DNA from: Vacuolonema iberomarrocanum LEGE 07170
GTDB lineage: Bacteria; Cyanobacteriota; Cyanobacteriia; Elainellales; Elainellaceae
Length of the DNA: 61,361 bases
Direction of reading: 5' to 3'
NCBI GenBank assembly: GCA_015207365.1
Contig: JADEXA010000046.1
Coordinates: forward strand, 1-61,361
Below are positions 9,135 through 18,569 of the stretch, piece after piece. The position numbers and the translations under genes are program-made. Each line of letters opens with the position of its first letter. Position 1 is the first letter of the stretch. The notes under the pieces were generated by a model. The model worked only from the letters and a program-made list of their open reading frames with translations. It had not been told where the DNA came from and made no database searches.

Positions 9135-9947
9135 AATTTGCGCTCTCAAATGAATATAGTTTGAGGTGGATAGGCAATAGACTGCCGCTAACGGTGGCAC
9201 TATCTCACAATAAAACCCAGCTAGGTTTTTGAGCGGAGGATAGTGTTTCGAGCGACTTGATGTCACTGCTTTGGCTGTATCGCTACTCCAAAGACAATCA
9301 TGCACGTTCGCTACAGCAAGCTTCCCGCTCTCTCAATGCTAAAACCCTGTCTTTTAGTCAAGTTCAATACCAAAATTAGCTAGGGGCCTCAGTAGAAAGA
9401 CTCGATGTATAGAAAGACTCGGCCTACACAAATCTTCCCAATGCAAATTTAGGCCACTTTTAGCAAAACAGTTGGTGCTATTGAATACTTTCCTTAATTT
9501 GTCTCAAACTCTTTTGTATCAACCGCTGCGTCGCCCAATATTTGAGTAAGATAGATAACAAAATAGGTTGCAAATTGCTCCTAAATAGAGTGAGTCGGAA
9601 CTGAAAAAAAGGCTTTCTTAAGTGTGTTTAGAGCGCTGAAAAATGTCTGACTCCCGGGCTGTAAATAGTCAAAACAAATCGCAAAACTTGTTTGGATTTT
9701 GTCATTTTTGGTAAAGATTGTGCTTTAGCCTTTCTTAAGGTTTGCGGAAAATTGCTATGTCTTTTTCTGTCCTGAGGTGTATCTTTGTTTCACCCAGTTG
9801 GGGTTAGACAAAAGACGAATTTTAGAATGTGATTTTGAAGATTTTATAACAATTGCCATAACTCTATTGTGACAATCATTATGACTCTATCGTTTTGCAA
9901 TGAGACATCAGAGATGCGCGAAGTTTAGAACGTTCTCAAGTCATCTC
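9135..9947. other. AT-rich intergenic region upstream of xfp
   Basis: No credible gene is present on either strand. The stretch is markedly more AT-rich than its flanks, with several T/A tracts (for example around 9600-9760). It must hold the phosphoketolase promoter, but I cannot point to a definite -10 or operator. Confidence 0.6.
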
Positions 9948-11579
9948 CTACACCCAACCGTCGAACCAACGGCGGATCTGAATACCCGTTGGCGAGAGGG
10001 GTAAACCTAGAAAGAACGGGAGCCAGAACAGAAACGCTAGCAGGATCAATAAAATGACCGTCAGACTGAGCTGGACGAAAACAGGTCGTCCGCTGCGCAA
10101 CCCCCACTCTAACCAGAGAGCGATCGCCAGCAGGGCAAAGACCGACGCACCCATGTAGTGGTAAAGAAAGGTGCAACGGGTTACCGGGACCCAGGGTAGC
10201 CAGTTGGTCGCCCAATTCACGGTGAGAAAGAGCAAGGTCCATAGGTGCCAGCCTTGGGGCGCGACTCGCAACCGGGTCATCGTGGGCACGGTGCGATCGC
10301 CCAGGGCTGGCAGCTCGAAGGGCTGGCGCGTCGACTGCCAGAAACGGATTCCCACTATGGCAACCAGCGCCAGGATGCCAACGGCAGACAACCACCACAG
10401 CACCGGGTTTCCCATTGCATGGACATCGTAGATGGCCTCTGGAAGATGAGAAGGAGCAACGTTGGCCAAAACCGCTGGGGGTGACTGGCCTTGCTGCCAG
10501 GTTTCATAGAAGTAGGCGATGGGCCGCAGCATAAACAGCCAAGACCACCAGGGCGAGCAATAGGGATGAGCCTCTATGCCGCCGACCCGCTGGTGATAGT
10601 CCAGCACCTGGATTTGCCATTGCCAGAAGCTATTCATGGGGCTGAGTGCCATATGGGGGAGCCAACTGAGCCAGTAGGTGATGGCCGGAACCACCCCAAA
10701 AACGATCAGCAGATGCCCGCCATGCAACCGTGTCAGGGCAACCAGGGGAGAAACACTCGGAGGCGCAACATTGGGTTCGCGCTCTAGCCCCAAATAGCGC
10801 AGCAGTCGCCTGCCCCAAGCGAGCGCCCACAGGATGAGCATCCCCAGCCAGAAACCGGCTCCATTCCACTTAATAGCGATCGCCCCACCAAACCCGACGC
10901 CAGCCAGCACCAACCACAGCCAGAGTTGCCAGGTATAACGCTGAATCGCTTTCGGCAAATCGGTCGGCAAACGGGCATCATTTTCCAACAGCGTTGAAGA
11001 CATTGCATTGGTCTGGGCGGCAAGTTGGGCGATCGCCCTCAACCGTTGCTGCAATGTATGGAGCGCCATTAGAAAGAACAAATGACCTAGCAACCCAAAC
11101 AGCACTAAATAAATGTTGTTGAGGGCATAGCGCGATTCCACCAGAAACATGCCATCTGCCGTTGCCAGCAGCGCTGCCAGCAAACCATAGCTGCGCCGCC
11201 GGGTCAGTTGAAACGCCAATGCCCCCACAATCACCGGATACAGCGCTCCCACCCAAGCATTGAGCCAGCGATAGCTGATGGTGGCAAGCGGAACTCCGGT
11301 TAGGGTGTTGCGGGATGCCTCGTCGCCCAGGTTCAGCCATTCCCCTATCCAAATGCTGAAAGCAATTAGGTAATGGCTCAAGGGAGGATGGCCCCCAAAC
11401 TCTTGCTGTCTATTGAGAAAGGCGACGGCAAAGTTGGCATAGTACACCTCATCAAACACGAGAGTGTTGAACCGCTCCAATCCCCACAGCCGGAGCAGGA
11501 GGGCGATCGCAAACAAACCCACCAGCCCAGCCGAAAACCAGGGCACTTTTCCTTTTCCTTGCGCTGACCCGCTTAGCAT
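9948..11579 (-). CDS. PMT-family (dolichyl-phosphate-mannose-protein mannosyltransferase-like) glycosyltransferase
   Basis: A 543-residue polytopic membrane protein with about ten or more hydrophobic spans. The first lumenal loop has the family's acidic signature (FDEVYYANFAVAFLNRQQEF) followed by GGHPPLSHYL, matching the PMT pattern of FDEVYF..HPPLGK. The C-terminal part has NWATNWLPWVPVTRCTFLYH, again typical. In bacteria such proteins transfer sugar from a lipid carrier to proteins on the outer face of the membrane; the exact substrate cannot be read from sequence. The ATG at 11579 puts a short basic segment before the first span. It stands alone between two gene-free stretches. Confidence 0.85.
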   Translation of the reverse strand: MLSGSAQGKGKVPWFSAGLVGLFAIALLLRLWGLERFNTLVFDEVYYANFAVAFLNRQQEFGGHPPLSHYLIAFSIWIGEWLNLGDEASRNTLTGVPLATISYRWLNAWVGALYPVIVGALAFQLTRRRSYGLLAALLATADGMFLVESRYALNNIYLVLFGLLGHLFFLMALHTLQQRLRAIAQLAAQTNAMSSTLLENDARLPTDLPKAIQRYTWQLWLWLVLAGVGFGGAIAIKWNGAGFWLGMLILWALAWGRRLLRYLGLEREPNVAPPSVSPLVALTRLHGGHLLIVFGVVPAITYWLSWLPHMALSPMNSFWQWQIQVLDYHQRVGGIEAHPYCSPWWSWLFMLRPIAYFYETWQQGQSPPAVLANVAPSHLPEAIYDVHAMGNPVLWWLSAVGILALVAIVGIRFWQSTRQPFELPALGDRTVPTMTRLRVAPQGWHLWTLLFLTVNWATNWLPWVPVTRCTFLYHYMGASVFALLAIALWLEWGLRSGRPVFVQLSLTVILLILLAFLFWLPFFLGLPLSPTGIQIRRWFDGWV

Positions 11580-11859
11580 TGGCTCATTCCCAACTGCATA
11601 CCACTTGCCGGGTGTCTAAACCCCTAGCGTCTAAGATAAAAGCATTCGGCATTGAGTGTAGGGAGAGCGATCGTCTCACGTCTCATGGATCTCGTTTGAT
11701 TCGCTACCTTTATAAGGATTTGTGCTGTCTACGTCAGTCGAAAAATCAACCACACAGATGGTTCTGAGTGAGGTTTACACCCCTAAACAGACGGTTTTCT
11801 CCTCTCAACAATCTATCGATAATTTGGAATCATAAGAATGTTGATTGCGAGGACAACGA

Positions 11860-12165
11860 ATGACGTCTCCCATACAGAGTTTATACAGCTGGTATCGCGC
11901 TACAATCCGAAATCCAAAATATCGCTGGTGGATTGTCTTAGGAACTTTCGCTTATCTAGTTTCTCCGTTCGATTTGATTCTAGATTTCATTCCCATCATT
12001 GGTGAACTAGACGACGCCTTGCTTATCACACTGCTATTTACAGAGATATCACAACTGGTGATCGAGCGTCTCAAAGCAAGGAGAGATATCAGCGCAGATA
12101 CTTTTGCTGAATCTGTGCAGGAAGATGGCGACTCTGTTGATGTGAATGCAGTTGTCGTTGAATAA
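11860..12165 (+). CDS. YkvA/DUF1232 family small membrane protein
   Basis: A 101-residue protein. The core WWIVLGTFAYLVSPFDLILDFIPIIGELDDALLI matches the DUF1232 pattern (Y..SPxDLIPDFIPVLGYLDD), with two close membrane segments. The C-terminal third is charged and then acidic. The ATG at 11860 is preferred because GAGGA lies about 6 bases upstream; a TTG start at 11845 would add five residues. Function of the family is unknown. It is a single gene, with a gene-free and repeat-bearing stretch downstream. Confidence 0.85.
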   Translation: MTSPIQSLYSWYRATIRNPKYRWWIVLGTFAYLVSPFDLILDFIPIIGELDDALLITLLFTEISQLVIERLKARRDISADTFAESVQEDGDSVDVNAVVVE

Positions 12166-12525
12166 GAATTTTTGAGTTGAATAAACTTGGAATCTATCTT
12201 TCGGAAGCATAGTAATATCGCACATCCAAAAGATTAAACTCTGACTCGTTCGATCCACGTTTTCAGCATCATTATCAGATGCTAAGGTTTATCCCTGTTG
12301 AATATCTTCTATTCTCCAACCTCTTCTGACAGTTGGAGTTTTTTGTTTTTTTTTAGGCTTTAATATCCTATATACCCGATTGGATTTCTTTATGAAAAAT
12401 GGAGTATCTTATTTCATTTAGGAAGATTTGCTTGATCCCCCAGCACTACAACACATCTTAAAAAATTGGGATAATGACTAGACGATCGCTAAGTACAGGA
12501 CAAAAATCCAACCCCGGTTAGGATC

Positions 12526-12569
12526 CTTAATTTTGTGTAGCGTGGGCGCCCATGCTACACAAAATTAAG
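12526..12569. repeat. Near-perfect 44-bp palindrome
   Basis: Two 22-base arms meet with no loop; 21 of 22 pairs are Watson-Crick and one is G-T (12542/12553). The base of the stem is A/T-rich (CTTAATTTTGTGTAGC) and the apex G/C-rich (GGGCGCCC). It lies in a gene-free stretch and has the same design as the other hairpins reported at 12968, 27037, 31129, 40575, 50854 and 59613. Confidence 0.85.
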
Positions 12570-12695
12570 TGTCTGCTGGTTTTTTCTATACTGAGAGGCG
12601 ATCGCCATCAATCACCTTGTCGACGACTTTGAGGGATTGGATATTAAAGCTTTTCTGTTGCATAAGTTGGCAGGTGCAATTAAACCTAAAACCCT

Positions 12696-12724
12696 AAAAA
12701 CCTGTGCGGGCGGCACAGGTTTTT
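12696..12724. terminator. Bidirectional terminator-like hairpin
   Basis: A 12-bp perfect stem, AAAAACCTGTGC / GCACAGGTTTTT, with loop GGGCG. The A-run on one side and T-run on the other fit a factor-independent terminator usable in either direction. No intact gene adjoins it; the methyltransferase relic starts about 30 bp further on. Confidence 0.6.
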
Positions 12725-12755
12725 AGAGTCTGGTTTTTCATCGTGCCGAGCTACT

Positions 12756-13210
12756 TACATTCATACCCATTACTTTGAGAAACATATTTCTCAGGGCGAT
12801 CGTGTACTGGAGATTGGAGCCGGGGCGGGTCGCTTTACTCAGGTGCTTGCAAGGCGTCTGGGAGCGAGGATTCTTGTTGCAGATAGTTCATCCGAACAAC
12901 TGAAGCTCAACAAATGCCTTTCAGTTAAATATAAATTTAGTCAGTCAATTGGGGGTTGCTGATTGGGGGGATGATTTTTTGAGAAGGAGCGCGTAATACG
13001 CGCTCCTTCTCAAAAAATCATCCCTGGATTCTGCAATGCCGTCAATTGAAGATTGGCAACAAGTAGATATTTGTGATTTGTCTTGCTTTTCAACAGGTAG
13101 TTTTGATCATTTAGTTGCCTATGGTGGTCCCTTTAGCTATGTGCTGGAAAACCGTGATGTTGCATTACGCGAGAGTCTTCGCGTCATTAAACCAAACGTA
13201 ATACTGACGC
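12756..13210 (+). pseudogene. SAM-dependent methyltransferase relic split by a palindromic insertion
   Basis: The first piece (from about 12756) reads YIHTHYFEKHISQGDRVLEI then GAGAGRFTQVLARRLGARIL and VADSSSEQLKLNK, which is the SAM-binding motif I region and following acidic strand of class I methyltransferases. It ends at a stop around 12960. A 57-bp palindrome follows at 12968-13024. The second piece (from 13036, in another frame) reads EDWQQVDICDL, GSFDHLVAYGGPFSYVLENR and ESLRVIKPN, the middle strands of the same fold, and stops before the C-terminal third. The gene is therefore interrupted, frame-shifted and 3'-truncated, with no functional start. Order and spacing of the motifs make the family call firm. 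Confidence 0.8.
12968..13024. repeat. 57-bp perfect palindrome inserted in methyltransferase relic
   Basis: Two 28-base arms (GGGATGATTTTTTGAGAAGG then AGCGCGTA and its complement) surround a single A at 12996, with no mismatch. Looser flanking arms extend to CAATTG on both sides (about 12948 and 13044). It interrupts a recognisable coding sequence, so it was gained after the gene was in place. The ATnATTTTTTGA start of its core is shared with the hairpin at 27037-27087. Confidence 0.9.
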
Positions 13211-13216
13211 AGCTAA

Positions 13217-13574
13217 CGTGATACTGAGCTGCCACAGTTGGCCACAGGCCATGCCATCAGCGAGTTTAGTGCTCTAAGAAACTTTAAAGAGCGTGTACTT
13301 GCTGTCAGTTATCGCGAGCAAAGCGTAATACACTAATAATGAGTTATTGCAGCACTAGCAATCGTCTAACGCGCCGATCGCCAGTGCTGCAATACGCGTA
13401 ATCTGCCTGACAAATTTCCTTTAATGTTTTTTTAACAGTCTATGATGGTAGCCATAAGTCTTTATGGCTTAACCCCATAGCTGAAGAATAATATGGGGTC
13501 ATTTGTAGGGTGCAGTTCTAACACACTGTATCTAGGTTCGGACAACCATTTATTCTACTCTTCCTGTTGGGTTT
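13217..13574 (+). promoter_or_regulatory. Gene-free leader of the histidine kinase gene with two hairpins
   Basis: No complete gene is visible. A short open stretch from 13217 (about 40 codons, ELPQLATGHAISEFSALRN...) may be another relic. Just upstream of the kinase gene are two hairpins: 13450-13457/13462-13469 (AGCCATAA/TTATGGCT) and 13472-13479/13492-13499 (ACCCCATA/TATGGGGT). They could act in the mRNA leader, but no T-run follows and no function can be assigned. Confidence 0.35.
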
Positions 13575-16500
13575 ATGCCATCTGCGCAGACCTTTTCTGA
13601 CGCCAATCTTCCATTTGAACAGGGCTCCCAGTGGGTCTGCTTCGATTATGCCTTTGATCCGATGCTGGCGCTGGCAATGGATGGCAGATTGGTGCGCCTA
13701 AACGCTGCGGCTCATGAGCTGTTGTCGGGAACGGTCGATACCATGCCAGAAATATTGGTTGATCGTCCGTTTCATAATTACTTAAACGCTATAAAGGCGA
13801 CGCAATACAGCTGGGCGACGTTGGCTGCAGGTACGCGCATCCCCATCGCAGGGGAACTGCACCCGCTCAGCGGAGACGGTTGTATGGTGTCGGGAGTGGT
13901 CATTGCCCATGCCCTCGACCCTCATCATTTGGTGATTCTGCGACAGACGGATGCTAGTTCTGTTGCATCCCCAGCGCAATCCACGCTCACCCCAATGGAA
14001 GCTGCCCTGCGCCTCAGCGAGCATCGCTATCGCGCTGTGGTCAATAGCCAGACTGAGATGATCTGCCGCTTTTTGCCTAGCGGTGTCCTCACCTTTGTGA
14101 ATGCGGCCTATTGTCGGATGTTTGGCAAAACCGAAGCGGAATTGATTGACGAGAACTTTCTGACGCTGGTTCCAGAGAGCGATCGCCCTTGGGTCGAACA
14201 GCAAATGGCAGAATTGCGACAGCTGACGCCAGAACGACCCGAGGTTTTGCATGAGCATCGGGTCGAAACGGCTGCAGGAGCGATGCTCTGGCATGAGTGG
14301 TCTAATCGTGGCATCTTTGATGATCACGGGCGGTTGATAGAAGTGCAGGCGATAGGTCGCGATATCACCCGTCAACGGCAGTTAGAAAACGCCCTCAAGC
14401 AAAGTGAGCTAAAGTACAAAACCCTGTTTGAGACTTTGCCGATTGGCTTATCCATCACGGATCCAGATGGAAAATTGGTGGAGGTGAATCCTGCCTCTGA
14501 GAAGATTTTGGGCCTGCGGTCAGATGAGCATATCAATCGCACCATTGATGCCCCCCAGTGGCATGTCATTCAACCCGATGGCAGCCTGTTGGCATCCGAG
14601 GATTATGCTAGCGTGCAGGCTTTGCGTGAAGGTCGCGTAATCCGCGATATGGAAATGGGGGTGCAGCGCCCAGACGGTCAGGTGGAATGGCTAAGCGTGA
14701 CGGCGGCTCCATTACCCCTGGATGACTATGGTGTGGCGATCGCCTTTGTCCCCCTGACGGCGGCCAAAGTAGCTCAGTCTGCTCTTCAGCAACAAGAGCA
14801 GCAGTTTCGCGCCCTGATCGAAAATGGCTTCGGCCTCATTGGCATTCTAGATGAGCACTTCTGTCTACGATATATCTCGCCGACCGCCCAACGGTTGGGC
14901 TATCAGCCGGAAGAAATGCTCGATCGTCCGGCACTGAACTTTGTTCATCCGAGCGATCGTGCCCACGTACAACGGATACTGGAGCAATCCGCTGCGACGC
15001 CTAATCTGTGTTTCACCGTCGAGTTCCGTGCCCAACATCGCTGGGGTAGCGATCGCGTTTATCAAGCTGTGCTCATGAATCTTTTTCAGAACCCAGCGGT
15101 TGGTGGGTTGGTGTTTAACTGTCGCGATATCACAGACCTGAAGGCGACGGAAACCACGCTGCATCACTATGAACGGTTGGTGTCTCTTGTGACCGACGGC
15201 ATTGTGCTGATAGATCGCAGCTTCACCTATCGCATGGTCAACCCGGCTTATGCGGCCCGCTTCAACAAGACCCCCGCTGACATCGTTGGTCGCCATGTTT
15301 CAGAGTTAGTGGGGCCAGCGTTTTTTGAAGCGGAGATCCGTCCCAGATTGGAGCGCTGTATGGGTGGGGAGTCTTTACAGTTCGAGGCTGCTTTGAGCTA
15401 CGGGAGTCCGGATCCTCAACAACTTAGCATCACCTACTCTCCCTATCGCGAGATGGATGGTTCTATCTCTGGTGTCATTGGTGTGTCGCATGACCTGACG
15501 CCTCTGCGACAGGCCGAACAGGACATCCAATCGGCACAGCAACGATACTTCCGTTTGCTGCAGTCGATCGATGGCATTGTGTGGGAACTCGATGTGACGA
15601 GCTGGCGCTTTACGTTTGTCAGCCAGAAGGCGGAACAAGTGCTGGGCTATCCCATTGCGGATTGGTTGGAGGAAGACAATTTCTGGGACAACCATCTGCA
15701 TCCTGACGACCGCGATGCCGCAATTGCATCCTGTCTGGCCAGTATGAACCGGGGGGAGAGCCATGTGCTGGAGTATCGCATGGTGGCCGCCGATGGGCGA
15801 TCGCTCTGGTTCCGAGACCACACCTCAGTAGAAATGCAAAATGGCACTCCGGTGCGGATGTGGGGATGGCTCACCGATATTACCGAGCAAAAAGCCCTCG
15901 AACGTCACCGCGATAATCTCATCAATGTTCTGGAATCGACCCCTGACTATGTATCGTTGGCAACAGCCGATGGCCAGTTGACCTATTTGAACCGGGCGGG
16001 ACGGCGGATCATTGGGATAGAGCCGGATGCTGATATTCGCACGGTGCATTACCTTGAAACCTTGCCATTCCAGCATCGTGAGCGGGTCGAAACTGAATCA
16101 ATGGCAGACCTCATCGCCAACGATCGCTGGATGGGTGAAAGCGTTTTGCTCGCGTCGGATGGCGAAGAAATTCCGATCCTACAGGCCATTTTGGTCCATC
16201 GGGATGACGACGGGAATATTGAGTTTTTCTCAGCGATTGGGCGAGATATTCGTGCCCTGAAGCAGGCGCAGGAGTCGCTTTTGCTGCAAGCGGAGCGGGA
16301 ACGGTTGCTGGCAAGCATAACCAAACATATCCGCCGAAGCCTTGAGCTAGAGCAGATTTTGCAGGCTACGGTGGATGACGTGCAGGCGTTACTGGAGTGC
16401 GATCGCGCCCTCATCCTCAAACTCTATCCCGATTCTATTGGCAAAGTCGAGGCAGAGGCGCAAGCCCCTCATCTGCAAACCCTTCGAGGTCACTTATTCT

Positions 16501-18185
16501 CGACCCATTGCATGGATCACTGTCTGTCCACGGCCTGTCCCCTGACACCCGGCATGACCGACGATGGCCAGCGATATCCTCTGACGAGTTGTGCTGTGAC
16601 GGGCCTCCTCGGGCTAGATAACTGTGCTCACATTGCGGTGCCCATTTTACAAGGGGCTACTGAGTCTCAGGCCAAACTCTGGGGGCTGTTGGTGGTGCAT
16701 CAGCAGGTCGTACGCCATTGGCAACGATGGGAAGTCGAGATATTAGAGGCGATCGCGGATCAGGTAGGCATTGCGATCCACCAGGCCAACCTGTACGACC
16801 AGCTCCAACGTTTCAATCTGTGTCTGGAAGCGGAGGTTCAACGGCAGACGGCACAGTTCCGGCAATCGCTCAACTTTGAGGCCCTGCTCCGACGCATCAC
16901 CGATAAGGTTCGCGATAGCCTTGACGAGGACCATATCCTTCAGGCCGCCGTGGAAGAATTGGCGATCGAGTTGGAGGTAGAGTGCTGTGACACGGCCCTC
17001 TACAATGCCGATCGCACCACCTCGACCATTGCCTACGAGCACACCCGTAACCTCGCACCTGCCCAAGGAACGACCTTTGCCCTAGCCGAAGCCATCCATC
17101 TCGATGTTTACCCCCAACTGTTCGAGGGGCAACCCGTGTTGTTTTGCAACCGCTTCACAACCCAGCCCTTGCGGGCTGGGGAGGAGGCGATGTCAATCTT
17201 GGCTTGCCCGATCCGCGATGAGCATGGGGTTCTGGGCGATATGTGGCTTTTCCGGCCACGAGGCTTTGTCTTCTCTGACCAGGAAGTGCGTCTAGTAGAG
17301 CAGGTCGCCAGCCAATGTGCGATCGCCCTCCGTCAAGCCCGCCTCTACGAAGCGTCTCAGGTACAAGTGCGCGAGCTGGAGCGGCTCAATTTACTGAAAG
17401 ACGATTTTCTTAGCACCGTTTCCCATGAACTCCGCACTCCCGTTTCTAACGTCAAAATGTCGGCGCAAATGCTGGAAGTGATTTTGCAATCCACCAATAT
17501 GCTGTCGACTCATGAGCGCCTTGCAGAATACTTGCATATCTTAAATACAGAGTGCGATCGCGAAATTCGGCTGGTAAATGATTTGTTGGATTTGTTGCGG
17601 TTAGATGCCGAAGCGGATCCGTTGATGCCGCTGGATATTTCGCTGCAAAGCTGGATTCCGGCGATCGCCGAGGCCTTTGAACAACGCATAGCGGAGCAGC
17701 ACCAGCAGCTAGAATTGGCGATCGCCCCCGACCTGCCCCCGCTGCATACCGACCTGGGCTATCTGGAGCGCATCCTTTCCGAACTTCTCACCAACGCTTG
17801 CAAATATACCCCTGCAGGCGAGCAGATCAGTATCCGCGCGACCCTTATTCCCCATCATGCCGAGAGCCATGACCTAAAGCGGGTCAAGAGTATCCGGCAA
17901 GACGAAATCCAGATTTGTGTCAGCAATACGGGTATTACCTTGCCCCCCAATGAACTCATCCACATCTTCGACAAGTTTTACCGCCTGCCCAACGCCGATC
18001 CCTGGAAGCACAGCGGCACCGGCCTCGGCCTCGCCCTAACCCAACGCCTCGTTCAGTACCTGGGCGGTACAATCCAAGCAACCAGCACTGACAACTGCAT
18101 CACTTTTACCCTCCGGTTCCCCCAAACGAGCCGCACTCCATTGGAGACAAAGTCACTGACGGCAGGCCATAAAACCTCGCGCTGA
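13575..18185 (+). CDS. Multi-PAS, dual-GAF sensor histidine kinase
   Basis: A 1536-residue soluble kinase with no obvious membrane span. By eye: a degenerate PAS near 20-115; PAS domains near 150, 278, 405, 530, 655 and 777-900 (for example GVLTFVNAAYCRMFG, DGKLVEVNPASEKILGL, CLRYISPTAQRLGY); GAF domains near 920-1075 and 1100-1270; HisKA with phospho-acceptor His near 1283 (FLSTVSHELRTPVSNVK); HATPase with N-box ELLTNACKYT near 1403 and GTGLGLALTQRLV. There is no receiver domain, so the partner regulator must be elsewhere. The ATG at 13575 has no good Shine-Dalgarno. The signal is unknown; the GAF domains resemble cyanobacterial light or redox GAFs but I could not establish a chromophore-binding Cys. 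Confidence 0.93.
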   Translation: MPSAQTFSDANLPFEQGSQWVCFDYAFDPMLALAMDGRLVRLNAAAHELLSGTVDTMPEILVDRPFHNYLNAIKATQYSWATLAAGTRIPIAGELHPLSGDGCMVSGVVIAHALDPHHLVILRQTDASSVASPAQSTLTPMEAALRLSEHRYRAVVNSQTEMICRFLPSGVLTFVNAAYCRMFGKTEAELIDENFLTLVPESDRPWVEQQMAELRQLTPERPEVLHEHRVETAAGAMLWHEWSNRGIFDDHGRLIEVQAIGRDITRQRQLENALKQSELKYKTLFETLPIGLSITDPDGKLVEVNPASEKILGLRSDEHINRTIDAPQWHVIQPDGSLLASEDYASVQALREGRVIRDMEMGVQRPDGQVEWLSVTAAPLPLDDYGVAIAFVPLTAAKVAQSALQQQEQQFRALIENGFGLIGILDEHFCLRYISPTAQRLGYQPEEMLDRPALNFVHPSDRAHVQRILEQSAATPNLCFTVEFRAQHRWGSDRVYQAVLMNLFQNPAVGGLVFNCRDITDLKATETTLHHYERLVSLVTDGIVLIDRSFTYRMVNPAYAARFNKTPADIVGRHVSELVGPAFFEAEIRPRLERCMGGESLQFEAALSYGSPDPQQLSITYSPYREMDGSISGVIGVSHDLTPLRQAEQDIQSAQQRYFRLLQSIDGIVWELDVTSWRFTFVSQKAEQVLGYPIADWLEEDNFWDNHLHPDDRDAAIASCLASMNRGESHVLEYRMVAADGRSLWFRDHTSVEMQNGTPVRMWGWLTDITEQKALERHRDNLINVLESTPDYVSLATADGQLTYLNRAGRRIIGIEPDADIRTVHYLETLPFQHRERVETESMADLIANDRWMGESVLLASDGEEIPILQAILVHRDDDGNIEFFSAIGRDIRALKQAQESLLLQAERERLLASITKHIRRSLELEQILQATVDDVQALLECDRALILKLYPDSIGKVEAEAQAPHLQTLRGHLFSTHCMDHCLSTACPLTPGMTDDGQRYPLTSCAVTGLLGLDNCAHIAVPILQGATESQAKLWGLLVVHQQVVRHWQRWEVEILEAIADQVGIAIHQANLYDQLQRFNLCLEAEVQRQTAQFRQSLNFEALLRRITDKVRDSLDEDHILQAAVEELAIELEVECCDTALYNADRTTSTIAYEHTRNLAPAQGTTFALAEAIHLDVYPQLFEGQPVLFCNRFTTQPLRAGEEAMSILACPIRDEHGVLGDMWLFRPRGFVFSDQEVRLVEQVASQCAIALRQARLYEASQVQVRELERLNLLKDDFLSTVSHELRTPVSNVKMSAQMLEVILQSTNMLSTHERLAEYLHILNTECDREIRLVNDLLDLLRLDAEADPLMPLDISLQSWIPAIAEAFEQRIAEQHQQLELAIAPDLPPLHTDLGYLERILSELLTNACKYTPAGEQISIRATLIPHHAESHDLKRVKSIRQDEIQICVSNTGITLPPNELIHIFDKFYRLPNADPWKHSGTGLGLALTQRLVQYLGGTIQATSTDNCITFTLRFPQTSRTPLETKSLTAGHKTSR

Positions 18186-18569
18186 CGTTACCAAAAGCCA
18201 GGGAACGCATAAAAGCCCCCTAATCGCGATCGCCGACCCATAGATTTCGATTTCCTTGGGAATGATGATGGCAACCTGTCCCCATAAACATAAAGTCGAC
18301 AGGATTGTCGGCAACATCAACAAATGCCTCAGACTGATGGATTGACAGACCTCCAAAAGGATTGAGGCTTTACGACCCCGCGAGTCTAGCTTTTTCCGTT
18401 GTCTAGAGTTTCAAGCACCCTAGAAAGTCGTCACCTAAACGTACTACAAATATGCTACAATTCTTTGATGGCGATCGCCCAGGAAGCCATAAACATCTCA
18501 TCGCCATAGCTTTCAGTCGAATTTTTAGCACCGTTACTGTACGAGCACAGTACTACCAGGGAGCAAGTC
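18186..18569. other. Intergenic region, nothing recognised
   Basis: No credible gene on either strand between the kinase and the ABC exporter. It should contain the promoter of the exporter gene, but I see no distinctive site. Two HIP1 octamer-like sites are present. Confidence 0.5.

Noticed and set aside
9135..9305. Upstream extension of phosphoketolase by 57 residues
   Set aside because: The extension lacks homology, and the ATG at 9134 matches the usual family start.
13036..13221. A 61-codon ORF as a small independent gene
   Set aside because: It is the middle part of a methyltransferase, with the motif I part before the palindrome and no proper start.
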